A stretch of 64,000 nucleotides of DNA, from contig NZ_CP032093.1 of assembly GCF_003544875.1 (NCBI RefSeq), forward strand, positions 1,054,001-1,118,000, in the 5' to 3' direction. Below are positions 9,839 to 17,979 of the stretch, one piece after another; the first letter of the stretch is position 1; each line of letters begins with the position of its first letter. The notes under the pieces were generated by a model. That model saw only the letters and a program-made list of their open reading frames with translations, did no database searches and had not been told where the DNA came from. Source of the stretch: Vibrio alfacsensis (GTDB taxonomy: Bacteria; Pseudomonadota; Gammaproteobacteria; Enterobacterales; Vibrionaceae). Made by a program: the position numbers and the translations under genes.

Positions 9839-10642
9839 ATGACTGAGCCACTTTTATTCCACAAATCCTATTTGCACCCAACGAGCCAAGAGTGGGTTGT
9901 GTTTGTTCATGGCGCTGGTGGCAGTTCATCCATATGGTTTAAACAGATTAAAGCGTATAAGCAACACTTTAACTTGTTGCTGATTGATCTGCGTGGACAT
10001 GGGAAATCCAATCAACTATTAAAAGAACTGATCACGAGTCGTTATACCTTTACGGCGGTGACACAAGATATCCTGAAAGTACTTGATCATCTGAAGATTC
10101 AATCTGCGCATTTTGTGGGAATGTCTCTTGGAACGATCATCGTCCGCAATCTTGCCGAACTGGCTTCTGAACGAGTGCGTTCAATGGTTTTAGGTGGAGC
10201 GGTGACTCGTTTAAACACCCGCTCACAGATCTTGGTCAGATTAGGGAATCTTGGTAAGCATATTTTGCCTTACATGTGGCTTTATAAGCTCTTTGCTTAT
10301 GTAGTTATGCCGCAAAAAAATCAGCGTGAGTCACGTCATCTCTTCATCCGAGAAGCAAAAAAATTGTGTCAAAATGAATTCAAACGTTGGTTTATTTTGG
10401 CTGCAGATGTCAACCCATTGATGAAGTACTTTAAAGACCGTGAATTGCCCATTCCAACGTTATACTTGATGGGAGATAGGGACTACATGTTTATTAAACC
10501 GGTCAAAGAGATGGTGGCGGTACATAAACTGAGTGTATTGCGTGAAATCCCTAATTGCGGGCACGTATGCAATGTTGAACGTCCGGATGATTTCAACCAG
10601 CATTCTATTGAGTTTATTAAGCAGCAGAGTCTCAGTGCTTAA
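9839..10642 (+). CDS. Alpha/beta-fold hydrolase of unknown substrate
   Basis: A 267-residue cytoplasmic hydrolase. The oxyanion-hole block FVHGAGGSSSIW is at residues 22-33 and DLRGHGKS at 50-57. The nucleophile elbow GMSLG has its serine at 96, an acid candidate is D213 in MGDRDY, and the catalytic histidine is H242 in NCGHVCNVERP. The triad is therefore intact. The cap region (about 125-190) is basic and aromatic-rich. It lies downstream of glgCA but after a terminator, so it is probably a separate unit. No substrate can be named from sequence. Confidence 0.8.
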   Translation: MTEPLLFHKSYLHPTSQEWVVFVHGAGGSSSIWFKQIKAYKQHFNLLLIDLRGHGKSNQLLKELITSRYTFTAVTQDILKVLDHLKIQSAHFVGMSLGTIIVRNLAELASERVRSMVLGGAVTRLNTRSQILVRLGNLGKHILPYMWLYKLFAYVVMPQKNQRESRHLFIREAKKLCQNEFKRWFILAADVNPLMKYFKDRELPIPTLYLMGDRDYMFIKPVKEMVAVHKLSVLREIPNCGHVCNVERPDDFNQHSIEFIKQQSLSA

Positions 10643-10686
10643 GACTTGTGATTGAAAGAAAGAAAAATCGTTCAGAGAATGAAAAT

Positions 10687-10718
10687 AAATAGGGGGAGCA
10701 ATTATGGCTCCCCTATTT
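10687..10718. terminator. Bidirectional terminator between hydrolase and DUF2007 genes
   Basis: AAATAGGGGGAGC (10687-10699) pairs imperfectly with GGCTCCCCTATTT (10706-10718). The loop contains the stop codon of the minus-strand DUF2007 gene (10702-10704), so the two convergent genes share this hairpin. Confidence 0.75.
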
Positions 10719-11019
10719 GATATCCACATTGCCAGCACGCTCCAAATTGCCCCTCATTTTGCTCAGAGCAATTTGGGCATTGCCAGTCTTGGTAAACGTG
10801 TTCGGCTTGTTTATGATAATCTTTAATCACTGCTTCAGCTTTTAACTTCTGCTGCGAATGTAAGAGCCATACATATGGGTCTGTATCATCGCTAAAAGGG
10901 AGTTCGCCTTTTAATCCGAACATACCCTCACCTCTGACCTCACACGCTATCTGCTCGGTTTTAAGCAACTCACAAACGATATGGGCTTCCGCTGGATTTT
11001 TCGCGATGTATATTTTCAT
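10702..11019 (-). CDS. DUF2007 domain protein with C-terminal zinc ribbon
   Basis: A 105-residue protein. Residues 1-70 (MKIYIAKNPAEAHIVCELLKT and ELPFSDDTDPYVWLL) resemble the DUF2007 'putative signal-transducing protein' fold. Residues about 79-97 form a Cys4 zinc ribbon, WQCPNCSEQNEG...CWQCGY. The start overlaps the last base of the TVP38 gene stop on the same strand, so the two are translationally coupled. Function is unknown; such proteins are predicted to bind a small ligand or a partner. Confidence 0.75.
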   Translation of the reverse strand: MKIYIAKNPAEAHIVCELLKTEQIACEVRGEGMFGLKGELPFSDDTDPYVWLLHSQQKLKAEAVIKDYHKQAEHVYQDWQCPNCSEQNEGQFGACWQCGYQIGEP

Positions 11020-11716
11020 TAAGCGCTTCCATTGGGTACTTGAGCGGGACGAATTTTATTCATAATCCATTTTGCGATGATGGGGAATAGGCCGAGTAGG
11101 GCAAACGACGCTAATACTGTAGGCGATACAATACCAGAGAGGCTATCAATGGTCGCCAATTGCGTTCCCGCATTTAAGTATACTGCTGTTCCTGGCAACA
11201 TACCGATTTGGCTGGTTAGATAGAATCGAGTAACGGCCATTGGCGTTAACCCCATAAGCAGGTTGATGAGGAAAAACGGGAATACCGGAATCAAGCGCAA
11301 AGAAAATAGATAAAACGCACCATCTTTCTCAACACCTTGATTGATCGCGCTGAGTTTATTGCCAAATTTATCTTGAACCCACTCACGCAGTAGGTATCGG
11401 CTGCTGAGAAAGGCGATAGTCGCACCAATGGTGCTGGCAAACGAAACGAGCAGTAAACTTGTCCAAAAGCCAAACAGTGCAGCGCCAAGCAAGGTGACTA
11501 CGGCCGCTCCTGGGATTGAAAACGCCGTTATCGCAATATAGGTGAAGAAATAGGTTGTTGCCGCAAGCAAGAAGTTTTCCTCAATGAGAGTATTCAACGC
11601 TTCCTGCTGCGCTTTCGCATTTTCTAATGTTAAGTATTGGCCGAAGTTGATACCTAAAGGAGGATTACCGCGAGTAGGATAAGCCCTAAAATCAGTTTCT
11701 TATTCATATCATTCAT
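11019..11716 (-). CDS. TVP38/TMEM64 (DedA-superfamily) membrane protein, frameshifted near the start as read
   Basis: An inner-membrane protein of the VTT/DedA superfamily, shown by FSIPGAAVVTLLGAALFG, the central GATIAFLSSRYLLREW and the terminal block LRLIPVFPFFLINLLMGLT. Several hydrophobic segments are evident. The uninterrupted frame starts only at 11597 (192 residues). Upstream, a proper N-terminus MNKKLILGLILLAVILL begins at the ATG at 11707 (or 11716) but meets a stop. Restoring one T in the minus-strand TTT (plus-strand AAA 11656-11658) reads on as LGINFGQYLTLENAKAQQEALNTLIEEN, giving the usual length of about 225. I treat it as an intact gene with a homopolymer error. It is coupled to the DUF2007 gene. 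Confidence 0.8.
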
Positions 11717-11762
11717 CTCGTTTAGCTTGTTAAAGAATAAGACAGAACTGGGCGAAAAATTT

Positions 11763-11787
11763 CAAAAACCGCAGTGTAAAACTGCGG
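11763..11787 (-). terminator. Terminator of tfoY
   Basis: On the minus strand CCGCAGT (11787-11781) pairs with ACTGCGG (11775-11769) around a 5-nt loop, followed by TTTTTGAA. It lies just past the tfoY stop. Confidence 0.75.
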
Positions 11788-11813
11788 CTATGTTTTAAAT
11801 CTTATGAAGCGGA

Positions 11814-12404
11814 TTAGGAAAGGCCATTCATGAGTTCTTGTCGGCGTTCTTGTGGTACTACACTCCAATGCGTACCATTGATCGCTCCCTCAAGGGCCCA
11901 AAGCAATTCCAAACTTACACTAGATGCATGAGTTTGTTGGATTGCTTTATACGCATCTAATGCGCCTTTGTCCTCTAATTGCTCAACCGAATCGATGCCC
12001 GCTTTTTTTAGCATGCGTTCAGTCGCTAAACGTAGGTTTGGCAAATCTTTTAATCGGTTAGGCTTTGTTGTTGCCTGTTGTTCTTTTTCAAGCTTGGCGC
12101 TTTCTAGAGACTTCCTTGCAACATCAAGGATTTTGTCGGTTGAATCCCATAGCTCATCAGAAATAGCATAGTATTTCGTTACCACTGGGAAGCCACGTTT
12201 TTTATAGACGTAAGGTCTAAGTCCTTGAGTCTCGAAAGTAGATGAAGTTTTCTGATCCGCTCGGATGTGCAATTGATGATTTACAACTAGTGCAAACATA
12301 GTGTCATCTGCAAACAGTCCGAAGCCACCAAACATTGAGCGCGACTTGATCGTACCAAGTGCCTCAAATAGCTTCATAGAGTCTTTGAGTATCGGTTTAT
12401 CCAT
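11814..12404 (-). CDS. tfoY: TfoX/Sxy-family regulator TfoY, under a c-di-GMP riboswitch
   Basis: A 196-residue TfoX-family protein. The N-terminal TfoX_N domain (residues about 1-95) contains [20 protein letters not shown] and [16 protein letters not shown]. The C-terminal TfoX_C domain (about 115-190) contains [19 protein letters not shown] and [18 protein letters not shown]. Vibrio carry two paralogues: TfoX (chitin-induced competence) and TfoY (motility and type VI secretion at low c-di-GMP). I choose TfoY because a c-di-GMP-I riboswitch lies in the leader and because purR, torD and torR follow in the order known around V. cholerae tfoY. The ribosome site is weak (GAG) and falls in a possible hairpin. 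Confidence 0.88.
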   Translation of the reverse strand: MDKPILKDSMKLFEALGTIKSRSMFGGFGLFADDTMFALVVNHQLHIRADQKTSSTFETQGLRPYVYKKRGFPVVTKYYAISDELWDSTDKILDVARKSLESAKLEKEQQATTKPNRLKDLPNLRLATERMLKKAGIDSVEQLEDKGALDAYKAIQQTHASSVSLELLWALEGAINGTHWSVVPQERRQELMNGLS

Positions 12405-12413
12405 GATGAGTTA

Positions 12414-12457
12414 TCTCGGTGTAATTAGTATTACGCCACCAAAAATCAGGTCCGAGA
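12414..12457 (-). promoter_or_regulatory. Possible ribosome-site-sequestering stem in the tfoY leader
   Basis: TCTCGG (12414-12419) and CCGAGA (12452-12457) form a perfect 6-bp inverted repeat. The start-proximal arm includes the GAGA that is the only Shine-Dalgarno-like sequence before the tfoY ATG (12402-12404). It could serve as the expression platform of the upstream riboswitch. This is inference from pairing only. Confidence 0.4.
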
Positions 12458-12518
12458 GAATAGCAAATGCATGCAGTTATAATGTCATTAAAGGGTAAAC
12501 TCGTTAAATGCATATTTG

Positions 12519-12675
12519 CCATCGGTAACCCCGCTACCTTCTACTGATACGGCGATGATTAAAAATAACCATCATCGAAAACCGTCTTTAAAAACGATAG
12601 TCTTCAAAAACAAATAGTTAAGGCCGGAAGCTTTGCGTCCCACTCTTTCGAATGGTTTGCCCTGTGCGTGACGGT
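12519..12675 (-). promoter_or_regulatory. Cyclic-di-GMP-I (GEMM-I) riboswitch upstream of tfoY
   Basis: The minus strand from about 12675 carries the GEMM-I landmarks in order: CACGCACAGGGCAAACC; the first hairpin CCATTCGAAAGAGTGG with a GAAA tetraloop; GGGACGCAAAGC; and the closing GTAGCGGGGTTACCGATGG (12537-12519). These match the Vibrio Vc2 aptamer that controls tfoY in V. cholerae. The second arm is unusual: about 85 bases separate TTCCGGCC from GGTAGCGGGG, where Vc2 as I recall it has about 20. The spacer is AT-rich and contains its own inverted segments (around GATGATGGTT...AATCATC), so it probably folds as an extended arm. Binding of c-di-GMP would control tfoY translation or leader readthrough. 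Confidence 0.93.
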
Positions 12676-12973
12676 ATCAGAATACTGCTTTCATTGAATT
12701 AACATCACATCCTGAATATGGAAGTGTGACATTAGTTCAATTAAAAGGGTATTTAATGAGTGTTATTTCATATCTCTTGGTTAGATATGCCTATCAACAC
12801 CATAAATACGAATTCAAATACATTGAATTAAAACAGTATGTTATAGCGAAGTGCTCTGAGCTGTCTACCTCGAAATTAGTCAATTGCTCATCCCTTCACC
12901 TATGGCAATGTTACTTGCCTAAATCCAATCCAATATGATTAGAAAATAGGACGAAAAGGTGGATTCAGAACAT

Positions 12974-12998
12974 AAAAAACGCCCCTTAAGAGGAGCGC
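12974..12998 (-). terminator. Terminator of purR
   Basis: On the minus strand GCGCTCCT pairs with AGGGGCG, allowing one G-T pair, around the CTTA loop. Six T residues follow (12980-12975). It lies about 50 bases past the purR stop. Confidence 0.75.
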
Positions 12999-13048
12999 TT
13001 CAAATCGGTTGTTCTTGCTTAGTTGTTATTACTTAGCTGCATTATTGA

Positions 13049-14053
13049 TTAGTTGAGCTTGCTTACTGTGCTACGTACTACAATCTCTGGCTGCATTTCA
13101 AAAATACGTTTGTCGTGCTCTTTATCTTTAATACGTTCAAGTAAGATCTCGAATGCGTTTTTACCTACACGACGTTTTGGTTGGTGAATTGTCGTTAGCG
13201 GTGGAGAGAAGTATTCAGCAAGTTCGATGTTGTCGTAACCGATCACAGAAATGTCTTCAGGGATCTTGATGCCATTTTGTTGCAGACGGCTCATCAAGCC
13301 TAGTGCCATGGTGTCATTAAAACAGAATACTGCAGTCGGGCGTTTTTCCATTGCAGTAATGTTATCTGCAGCAAGAACGGCAGTATCACATTCAAAGTTA
13401 CCCTCAAGAATCCAGTCTTCTTTAACGGTAAGGTTTGCTTCTGCCATTGCACGTCTAAAGCCAGCAATTCGCTCTTTACATGCTGCTTTATCGAAATGAC
13501 CACTTAAACATGCAATTTCGCTATGACCATTGTCAATCAGATATTTAGTCGCTAAATAGCCACCTTCTTCCGAGTTATCAATGATCTTATCTGCTTTTGA
13601 GCTTTCAGGGCCCCAGTCCATCACGACTTTAGGGATGTCTGCGTGGCGGTCTAGCATCTCTTGTAGTTCTTCTGTTAGGTCAGAACACATCACTAAAATG
13701 CCATCGACACGCTTTTCAGCAAGCATGCGAATATAGTCGCGTTGTTTCTCGTAAATACCACCAGTATTACACAGGATCAATGTATAGCCTTGACGGTAAC
13801 AGTAGCTTTCTACGCCATCGATCACTTCAGAGAAGAAAAGGTTCGTTGACTGAGTAACCAACATACCGATAGTGCGCGTTGAGTTACACTTTAAGCTGCG
13901 AGCAACAGCACTAGGCGCGTAATTGAGCTCATCAACCGCTTTCATTACTTTTTCTTGAGTGGTCTCAGCAACAAAACGAGTTTTGTTAATTACGTGCGAC
14001 ACTGTAGTGGTTGAAACGCCGGCTAAGCGAGCAACGTCTTTAATTGTGGCCAT
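13049..14053 (-). CDS. purR: LacI-family purine repressor PurR
   Basis: A 334-residue LacI/GalR repressor. PurR with hypoxanthine or guanine represses purine-synthesis genes. Residues 1-26 form the helix-turn-helix [20 protein letters not shown], followed by the hinge helix SAVARSLK and a periplasmic-binding-protein-like core ([51 protein letters not shown]). The open frame extends 23 codons upstream to 14122, but the family N-terminus and length (E. coli 341) fix the ATG at 14053. The protein is highly PurR-like throughout. A possible PurR operator lies upstream at 14312-14327, which would fit autoregulation. Confidence 0.9.
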   Translation of the reverse strand: MATIKDVARLAGVSTTTVSHVINKTRFVAETTQEKVMKAVDELNYAPSAVARSLKCNSTRTIGMLVTQSTNLFFSEVIDGVESYCYRQGYTLILCNTGGIYEKQRDYIRMLAEKRVDGILVMCSDLTEELQEMLDRHADIPKVVMDWGPESSKADKIIDNSEEGGYLATKYLIDNGHSEIACLSGHFDKAACKERIAGFRRAMAEANLTVKEDWILEGNFECDTAVLAADNITAMEKRPTAVFCFNDTMALGLMSRLQQNGIKIPEDISVIGYDNIELAEYFSPPLTTIHQPKRRVGKNAFEILLERIKDKEHDKRIFEMQPEIVVRSTVSKLN

Positions 14054-14311
14054 AAATGATGTCCTGTATCGAGCTACTGAATACCGTAGTGAAGACAACC
14101 ATGCGCTTAGTGTCTTGCGCAAACTGAGCAGTTACGAAAAAGCAACGCTGATAGGTTCGGCAGTGGTTGTTCCGAAATCGGTATAAAAAGATTTGTAGCG
14201 ACATTGGTTGCTGAGAAATATATTCCTTGATTAGTGATACAAGGAATGGCTCAGCAAGCAGAGTAATAAAACACAAAACCGCTATATTTCAGCGGTTTAC
14301 ATATAAATCAT

Positions 14312-14327
14312 ATTTAATCGTTTGCGC
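14312..14327 (-). promoter_or_regulatory. Possible PurR operator upstream of purR
   Basis: The minus-strand 16-mer GCGCAAACGATTAAAT shares the CGCAAACGnTT core of the PurR box (ACGCAAACGTTTGCGT type), but the right half-site is degenerate. It sits about 260 bases upstream of the purR start. The rest of 14054-14452 is AT-rich with no gene I can support. Confidence 0.3.
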
Positions 14328-14452
14328 TCACATTTTAGACCTATGTGAGCAGGCTGGCAACATATTCAGCGATGGTTTTGTGCTTTTATGTCACATTTTA
14401 ACGGCTAAATTCACTGTACTTCTCTGAACCAGTGAGAAACAAACGAATAAAA

Positions 14453-14483
14453 TAAGGGGGCTGTATGACGAGTCCCCCTAAAA
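14453..14483 (-). terminator. Terminator of torD
   Basis: Minus-strand AGGGGGACT pairs with AGCCCCCTT, with a one-base bulge, around an 8-nt loop. The sequence TATTTTATT follows. It is directly past the torD stop. Confidence 0.7.
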
Positions 14484-14493
14484 TAGCCCGCAA

Positions 14494-15141
14494 TTATTCA
14501 CCAAGAAGGTAGTCGCTGTCCAGTTTACAGAAAGCGATCAGCATTTGAGCAACACTAACGTAGAAGCCAAACTCATCGAATTGCTTACATTTTGCTGCAA
14601 ACATAGGTAACCAAGTAAGCAGTTGCTTTTGGATGAAGTCGTTTTGTGCAACGAATGCTTCTTCCATGTGTTTTTCTTGCTCGAGTTCGTTAGAGCGAAT
14701 GATCATGTTGCCTAAGAAGTCGAGCTCTACAGCAAGGTGATCGGCTGGTTCTTTCAGGTTTTCATCGACCTGAACACCAAAGTCCGCCATGAGTTTTTCC
14801 ATTTCTTCTGCTGGCTTATCGTTTAGAAGACCCGACTCACCGATGTACATGGAAGCGTATGGAAGTGCTCCGTGTTTTTCTGTTTTCAGAAATAGCTCAC
14901 AAAAGTCTGCGGCAAGTTCGAGTTGAGCGTCTTCACGATCTTGAAGTCGGTTGAGTGCATCGACCAATGCATCGACTGATGTCTTTAGGGATTCGTTTTC
15001 ACCTAGGCCAGCTAAAAAACTTCGGATTTCAACACTGTGGTAGCTCTCTAGGTCTTTTTCGGTAAGTTCTTTAGCGAATAGGCTAGAAAACCACCAGTAA
15101 ATTTCGGCGCGTTTTTCGTTAAAAGCTTTCACTTCTTGCAT
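14494..15141 (-). CDS. torD: Molybdoenzyme chaperone TorD
   Basis: A 215-residue cytoplasmic chaperone of the TorD/DmsD family. TorD binds the twin-arginine signal and core of TMAO reductase TorA and helps molybdenum-cofactor insertion. The sequence shows family features: N-terminal [20 protein letters not shown], the [10 protein letters not shown] helix, [20 protein letters not shown] and the [17 protein letters not shown] block (the E-P-x-D-H motif). It is divergent from torR across a 265-bp intergenic region. No torA, torC or sensor torS is present in the window, so its reductase client must be encoded elsewhere. Confidence 0.9.
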   Translation of the reverse strand: MQEVKAFNEKRAEIYWWFSSLFAKELTEKDLESYHSVEIRSFLAGLGENESLKTSVDALVDALNRLQDREDAQLELAADFCELFLKTEKHGALPYASMYIGESGLLNDKPAEEMEKLMADFGVQVDENLKEPADHLAVELDFLGNMIIRSNELEQEKHMEEAFVAQNDFIQKQLLTWLPMFAAKCKQFDEFGFYVSVAQMLIAFCKLDSDYLLGE

Positions 15142-15406
15142 TTTTTGCTCCTGAAATGATGCACTTAAGGCGGCATCTTGAAGTCACTTGAGTATAATCT
15201 CTTAAGTGTAAACAATTAAAATGAATAGCAGTAACTATAATTGTTATTGTTTATGGGTAATTATGCCTAGTTATTAATGGCAACAAATAAGCTTGCTTTG
15301 AATCAATAAAATCGCAAAATCTTGCTTTTAATGTATCTATGACTAGAAATGTTACTAGTTATGAATAGAATACGTCTTGGAATAAAAAAGACAGAAAGTG
15401 GTGTAA

Positions 15407-16120
15407 ATGAGCTATCACGTATTAGTCGTAGAAGATGATGTTGTAACTCGTAGTAAGTTAGCGGGCTACTTCCAAAATGAAGGTTACAAAGTCAGTGAAG
15501 CAGAAAGTGGCGCAGAGATGCGTGAAGTGCTTCAAGGTGGCGGCGTTGACTTGATTATGTTGGATATTAACCTGCCCGGTGAAGACGGTCTTATGCTTAC
15601 GCGTGAATTACGCAGCCAATCAGATATCGGCATCATATTAGTGACAGGACGCACGGATAGCATTGACAAAATCGTTGGCCTAGAAATGGGTGCAGACGAT
15701 TATGTGACAAAGCCTTTTGAGTTAAGGGAATTATTGGTTCGCGTTAAGAACTTATTGTGGCGTATCTCAGCGGCACGCAACGGATCACAAAAGAACGCGA
15801 ATGAAAGCAATGAAGAGCACATTGTGCGCTTCGGTGAGTGGACGTTTGATATTCAGCGTCGTGCGCTAAGCCGTAATGGTGAGCCAGTGAAGCTAACCAA
15901 AGCAGAATACGAACTGCTGGTTGCACTGTCTTCGTATCCAAACCAGGTGTTAAGCCGCGAACGTATTTTGAACATGATCAGCCACAGAGTGGATGCGCCA
16001 AATGATCGTACAATTGATGTATTGATTCGACGTATGCGCGCTAAGATGGAGTTTGATCCTAAGAACCCACAAATCTTTGTGACCGTTCATGGTGAAGGCT
16101 ACATGTTCGCAGGTGACTAG
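15407..16120 (+). CDS. torR: OmpR-family response regulator TorR
   Basis: A 237-residue two-component regulator. The receiver domain (1-120) has acidic D10-D11, phosphoacceptor D53 in LIMLDINLPGEDG and the conserved lysine in DDYVTKPFEL. The OmpR/PhoB winged-helix domain (about 138-235) contains LTKAEYELLVALSSYPNQVLSRERIL and DRTIDVLIRRMRAKME. The sequence, and divergence from torD, point to TorR, which activates TMAO respiration. The cognate sensor kinase is not adjacent. The hybrid kinase at 48327 is far away and I do not assign it as partner. A strong terminator follows. Confidence 0.9.
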   Translation: MSYHVLVVEDDVVTRSKLAGYFQNEGYKVSEAESGAEMREVLQGGGVDLIMLDINLPGEDGLMLTRELRSQSDIGIILVTGRTDSIDKIVGLEMGADDYVTKPFELRELLVRVKNLLWRISAARNGSQKNANESNEEHIVRFGEWTFDIQRRALSRNGEPVKLTKAEYELLVALSSYPNQVLSRERILNMISHRVDAPNDRTIDVLIRRMRAKMEFDPKNPQIFVTVHGEGYMFAGD

Positions 16121-16170
16121 TTACTATTAAATTAAAAAGTTAGTGCGAAATTAAAACGTTATCGCGAAAT

Positions 16171-16198
16171 AAAAGGAGAGCGCGAGCTCTCCTTTTTT
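16171..16198 (+). terminator. Terminator of torR
   Basis: AAAGGAGAGC pairs perfectly with GCTCTCCTTT around a GCGA tetraloop and is followed by more T residues. Confidence 0.92.
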
Positions 16199-16282
16199 GT
16201 AACTGCTGATTTTTAGTAATTGTTTAATCACTTTCAGTTGTTGCTCAATGACTGAAAGCTATTGTTTTTCAACGGAATTCAG

Positions 16283-17074
16283 CTACGGCTGCTCGACTTC
16301 CACCATTGGCGTTTGTACAACGGTATCTCTCAGTTCTTGCCAAAGGCCGCCTAAATACTCATGCCAATAAATTTCCGTTTGTTCTAAGTACCGTGCTCTA
16401 GGTGAGTATTTGACCCAAGGTTGATGAATTTCATCGATAGCAAGGTAGTTCGTTGGTGCAGGGATAGGCTTAATTCCGGCTGCATGAAATTCATAGAGTG
16501 CACGTTTCATATGACTCGCAGACGTCACCAAAACGACTTCTTTTTGCTTCACAAACGCTGCCGCTTGTCTTGCCTCTTCCCAAGTGTCTTTAGCGTCCTC
16601 CAGTAAAATAATATCGGATTTCGCAACGCCGAGTGCCAAGGCGACGTTTGCCATCATACGTGCATGGCTAATTTCCGACCCACCAGCATAGCCTGATAAG
16701 ATGAGCTTCGCGCCCGGATACATACGCAAAATTCGAATTCCCTCGGTTAAACGCATGAGTGCAGTGCGGCTTAGTTGAGATGTCGGTGGGATCTCATCAT
16801 CGACCACATGCCCATTTCCAAGCACCATCACGTAATCCACGCTTTGAGAAGAGGGTAAGAATGCTTTGTATTCACGTTCTAGAGGCATCAATAATTTTGA
16901 CGAAATCGGTTGGAAAGCAACCATAAAGATACCAACAAACGAGAGAAGAACAATGAAGCAACCTGTTTTGCGTTTGGCGGTAAAACTAATAAGAGCAAGA
17001 CCTAATAATCCAATGAGTAGCAGTGCGGGCAAGGGCATGACCAGTGCGGTCACAACTTTTTTCAGCTCAAACAT
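16283..17074 (-). CDS. elyC: Envelope biogenesis factor ElyC (DUF218)
   Basis: A 263-residue inner-membrane protein of the DUF218 (YdcF/SanA/ElyC) family. ElyC supports peptidoglycan assembly at low temperature in E. coli. Two N-terminal hydrophobic segments (residues about 10-32 and 36-57) precede the DUF218 domain: YVMVLGNGHVVDDE, LTEGIRILRMYPGAKLILSGY, LLEDAKDTWEEARQAA and VVLVTSASHMKRALYEFHAAG. Length matches E. coli ElyC (259), and the location next to cmoM-mukFEB is conserved in Vibrio as far as I recall. It is transcribed divergently from cmoM. Confidence 0.88.
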   Translation of the reverse strand: MFELKKVVTALVMPLPALLLIGLLGLALISFTAKRKTGCFIVLLSFVGIFMVAFQPISSKLLMPLEREYKAFLPSSQSVDYVMVLGNGHVVDDEIPPTSQLSRTALMRLTEGIRILRMYPGAKLILSGYAGGSEISHARMMANVALALGVAKSDIILLEDAKDTWEEARQAAAFVKQKEVVLVTSASHMKRALYEFHAAGIKPIPAPTNYLAIDEIHQPWVKYSPRARYLEQTEIYWHEYLGGLWQELRDTVVQTPMVEVEQP

Positions 17075-17188
17075 ACATAAATAGTCCGAAAAAACATCAA
17101 TTGATAATAAAAATGAGGGTGACCCTCTTTATTCCTGCTTTCCTTGTGCCAGAATAGCGGCACAATCCGTTATGATAACTCAGCAGAA

Positions 17189-17977
17189 GTGACAGAAGAC
17201 CGCAATTTCGACGATATCGCCCACAAATTTGCAAAAATATTTACGGCTCCGATAAAGGGAGATCCGGCAAATCATTGTGTGGGAAGATTTTCTACAGATT
17301 CTAAGTGAATTAGGCGCCGACCAGCAACCCTAGACGTTTTAGATGCAGGGGGTGGTTTAGCACAAATGTCGCAAAAGCTTGCTAAGCTCGGACATCGTGT
17401 CGCGTTATGTGATCTATCTTCGGAAATGCTACAGCTAGCAAAACAGGATATTGAAAAAAACGGTTTGCTTGAGCAGTATCGCCTGATTCATTCGCCTGTC
17501 CAGTCTATTGGTGAACATATGGACAGTCAGGTGGATTTTGTCATGTTCCACGCAGTGATGGAGTGGTTGGTGGATCCTAAGCCCGCTCTGGAAACAGTAT
17601 TGGAGCAGGTCAAACCGGGAGGCATGGCTTCGGTTATGTTTTATAACCACCATGGCTTGGTCTATAAAAATGTGGTTTGTGGCAACATTCCTCATATTTT
17701 GGACGGCATGCCTCACCGAAAAAGATTTAAACTACAGCCACAAAAAGGTCTGAAACCAGAAGAAGTCTATCAGTGGATAGAAGATTCTGGATTTAGCATT
17801 TGTGGTAAGTCTGGTATTCGTTCATTCAGTGATTACATCGGTAATATGCAGTACATGGGCGATTACCAATTTGAAGATGTGTTGGCACTAGAAAAACAAC
17901 TCTGTCGACAAGAGCCATACCTCTCATTAGGCCGCTATATTCATGTGTGGGCTAAAAAGAACGAGAAACAGGAATAA
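17189..17977 (+). CDS. cmoM: tRNA 5-carboxymethoxyuridine methyltransferase CmoM (SmtA), three frameshifts near the start as read
   Basis: CmoM methylates the carboxyl of cmo5U34 in tRNA to give mcmo5U, acting after CmoA and CmoB (also in this window). The body has the SAM-binding block [16 protein letters not shown], then [30 protein letters not shown] and the family end [15 protein letters not shown]. From the GTG at 17189 the first residues [16 protein letters not shown] match the family N-terminus, but the frame is lost. Adding one base to each of three homopolymers (A5 at 17233-17237, G3 at 17257-17259, C3 at 17328-17330) restores [19 protein letters not shown] and joins the body. The first intact ATG in frame is 17366. 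Upstream of mukF, as smtA is in E. coli. Confidence 0.85.
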
Positions 17978-17979
17978 CA

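Noticed and set aside
12756..12938. Possible 60-residue plus-strand protein beginning MSVISYLLVRYAYQHHKYEF
   Set aside because: It has a possible AAAAGGG ribosome site, but it lies opposite the promoter region of the tfoY riboswitch transcript, has no recognisable relatives and its C-terminal half lacks coding character.
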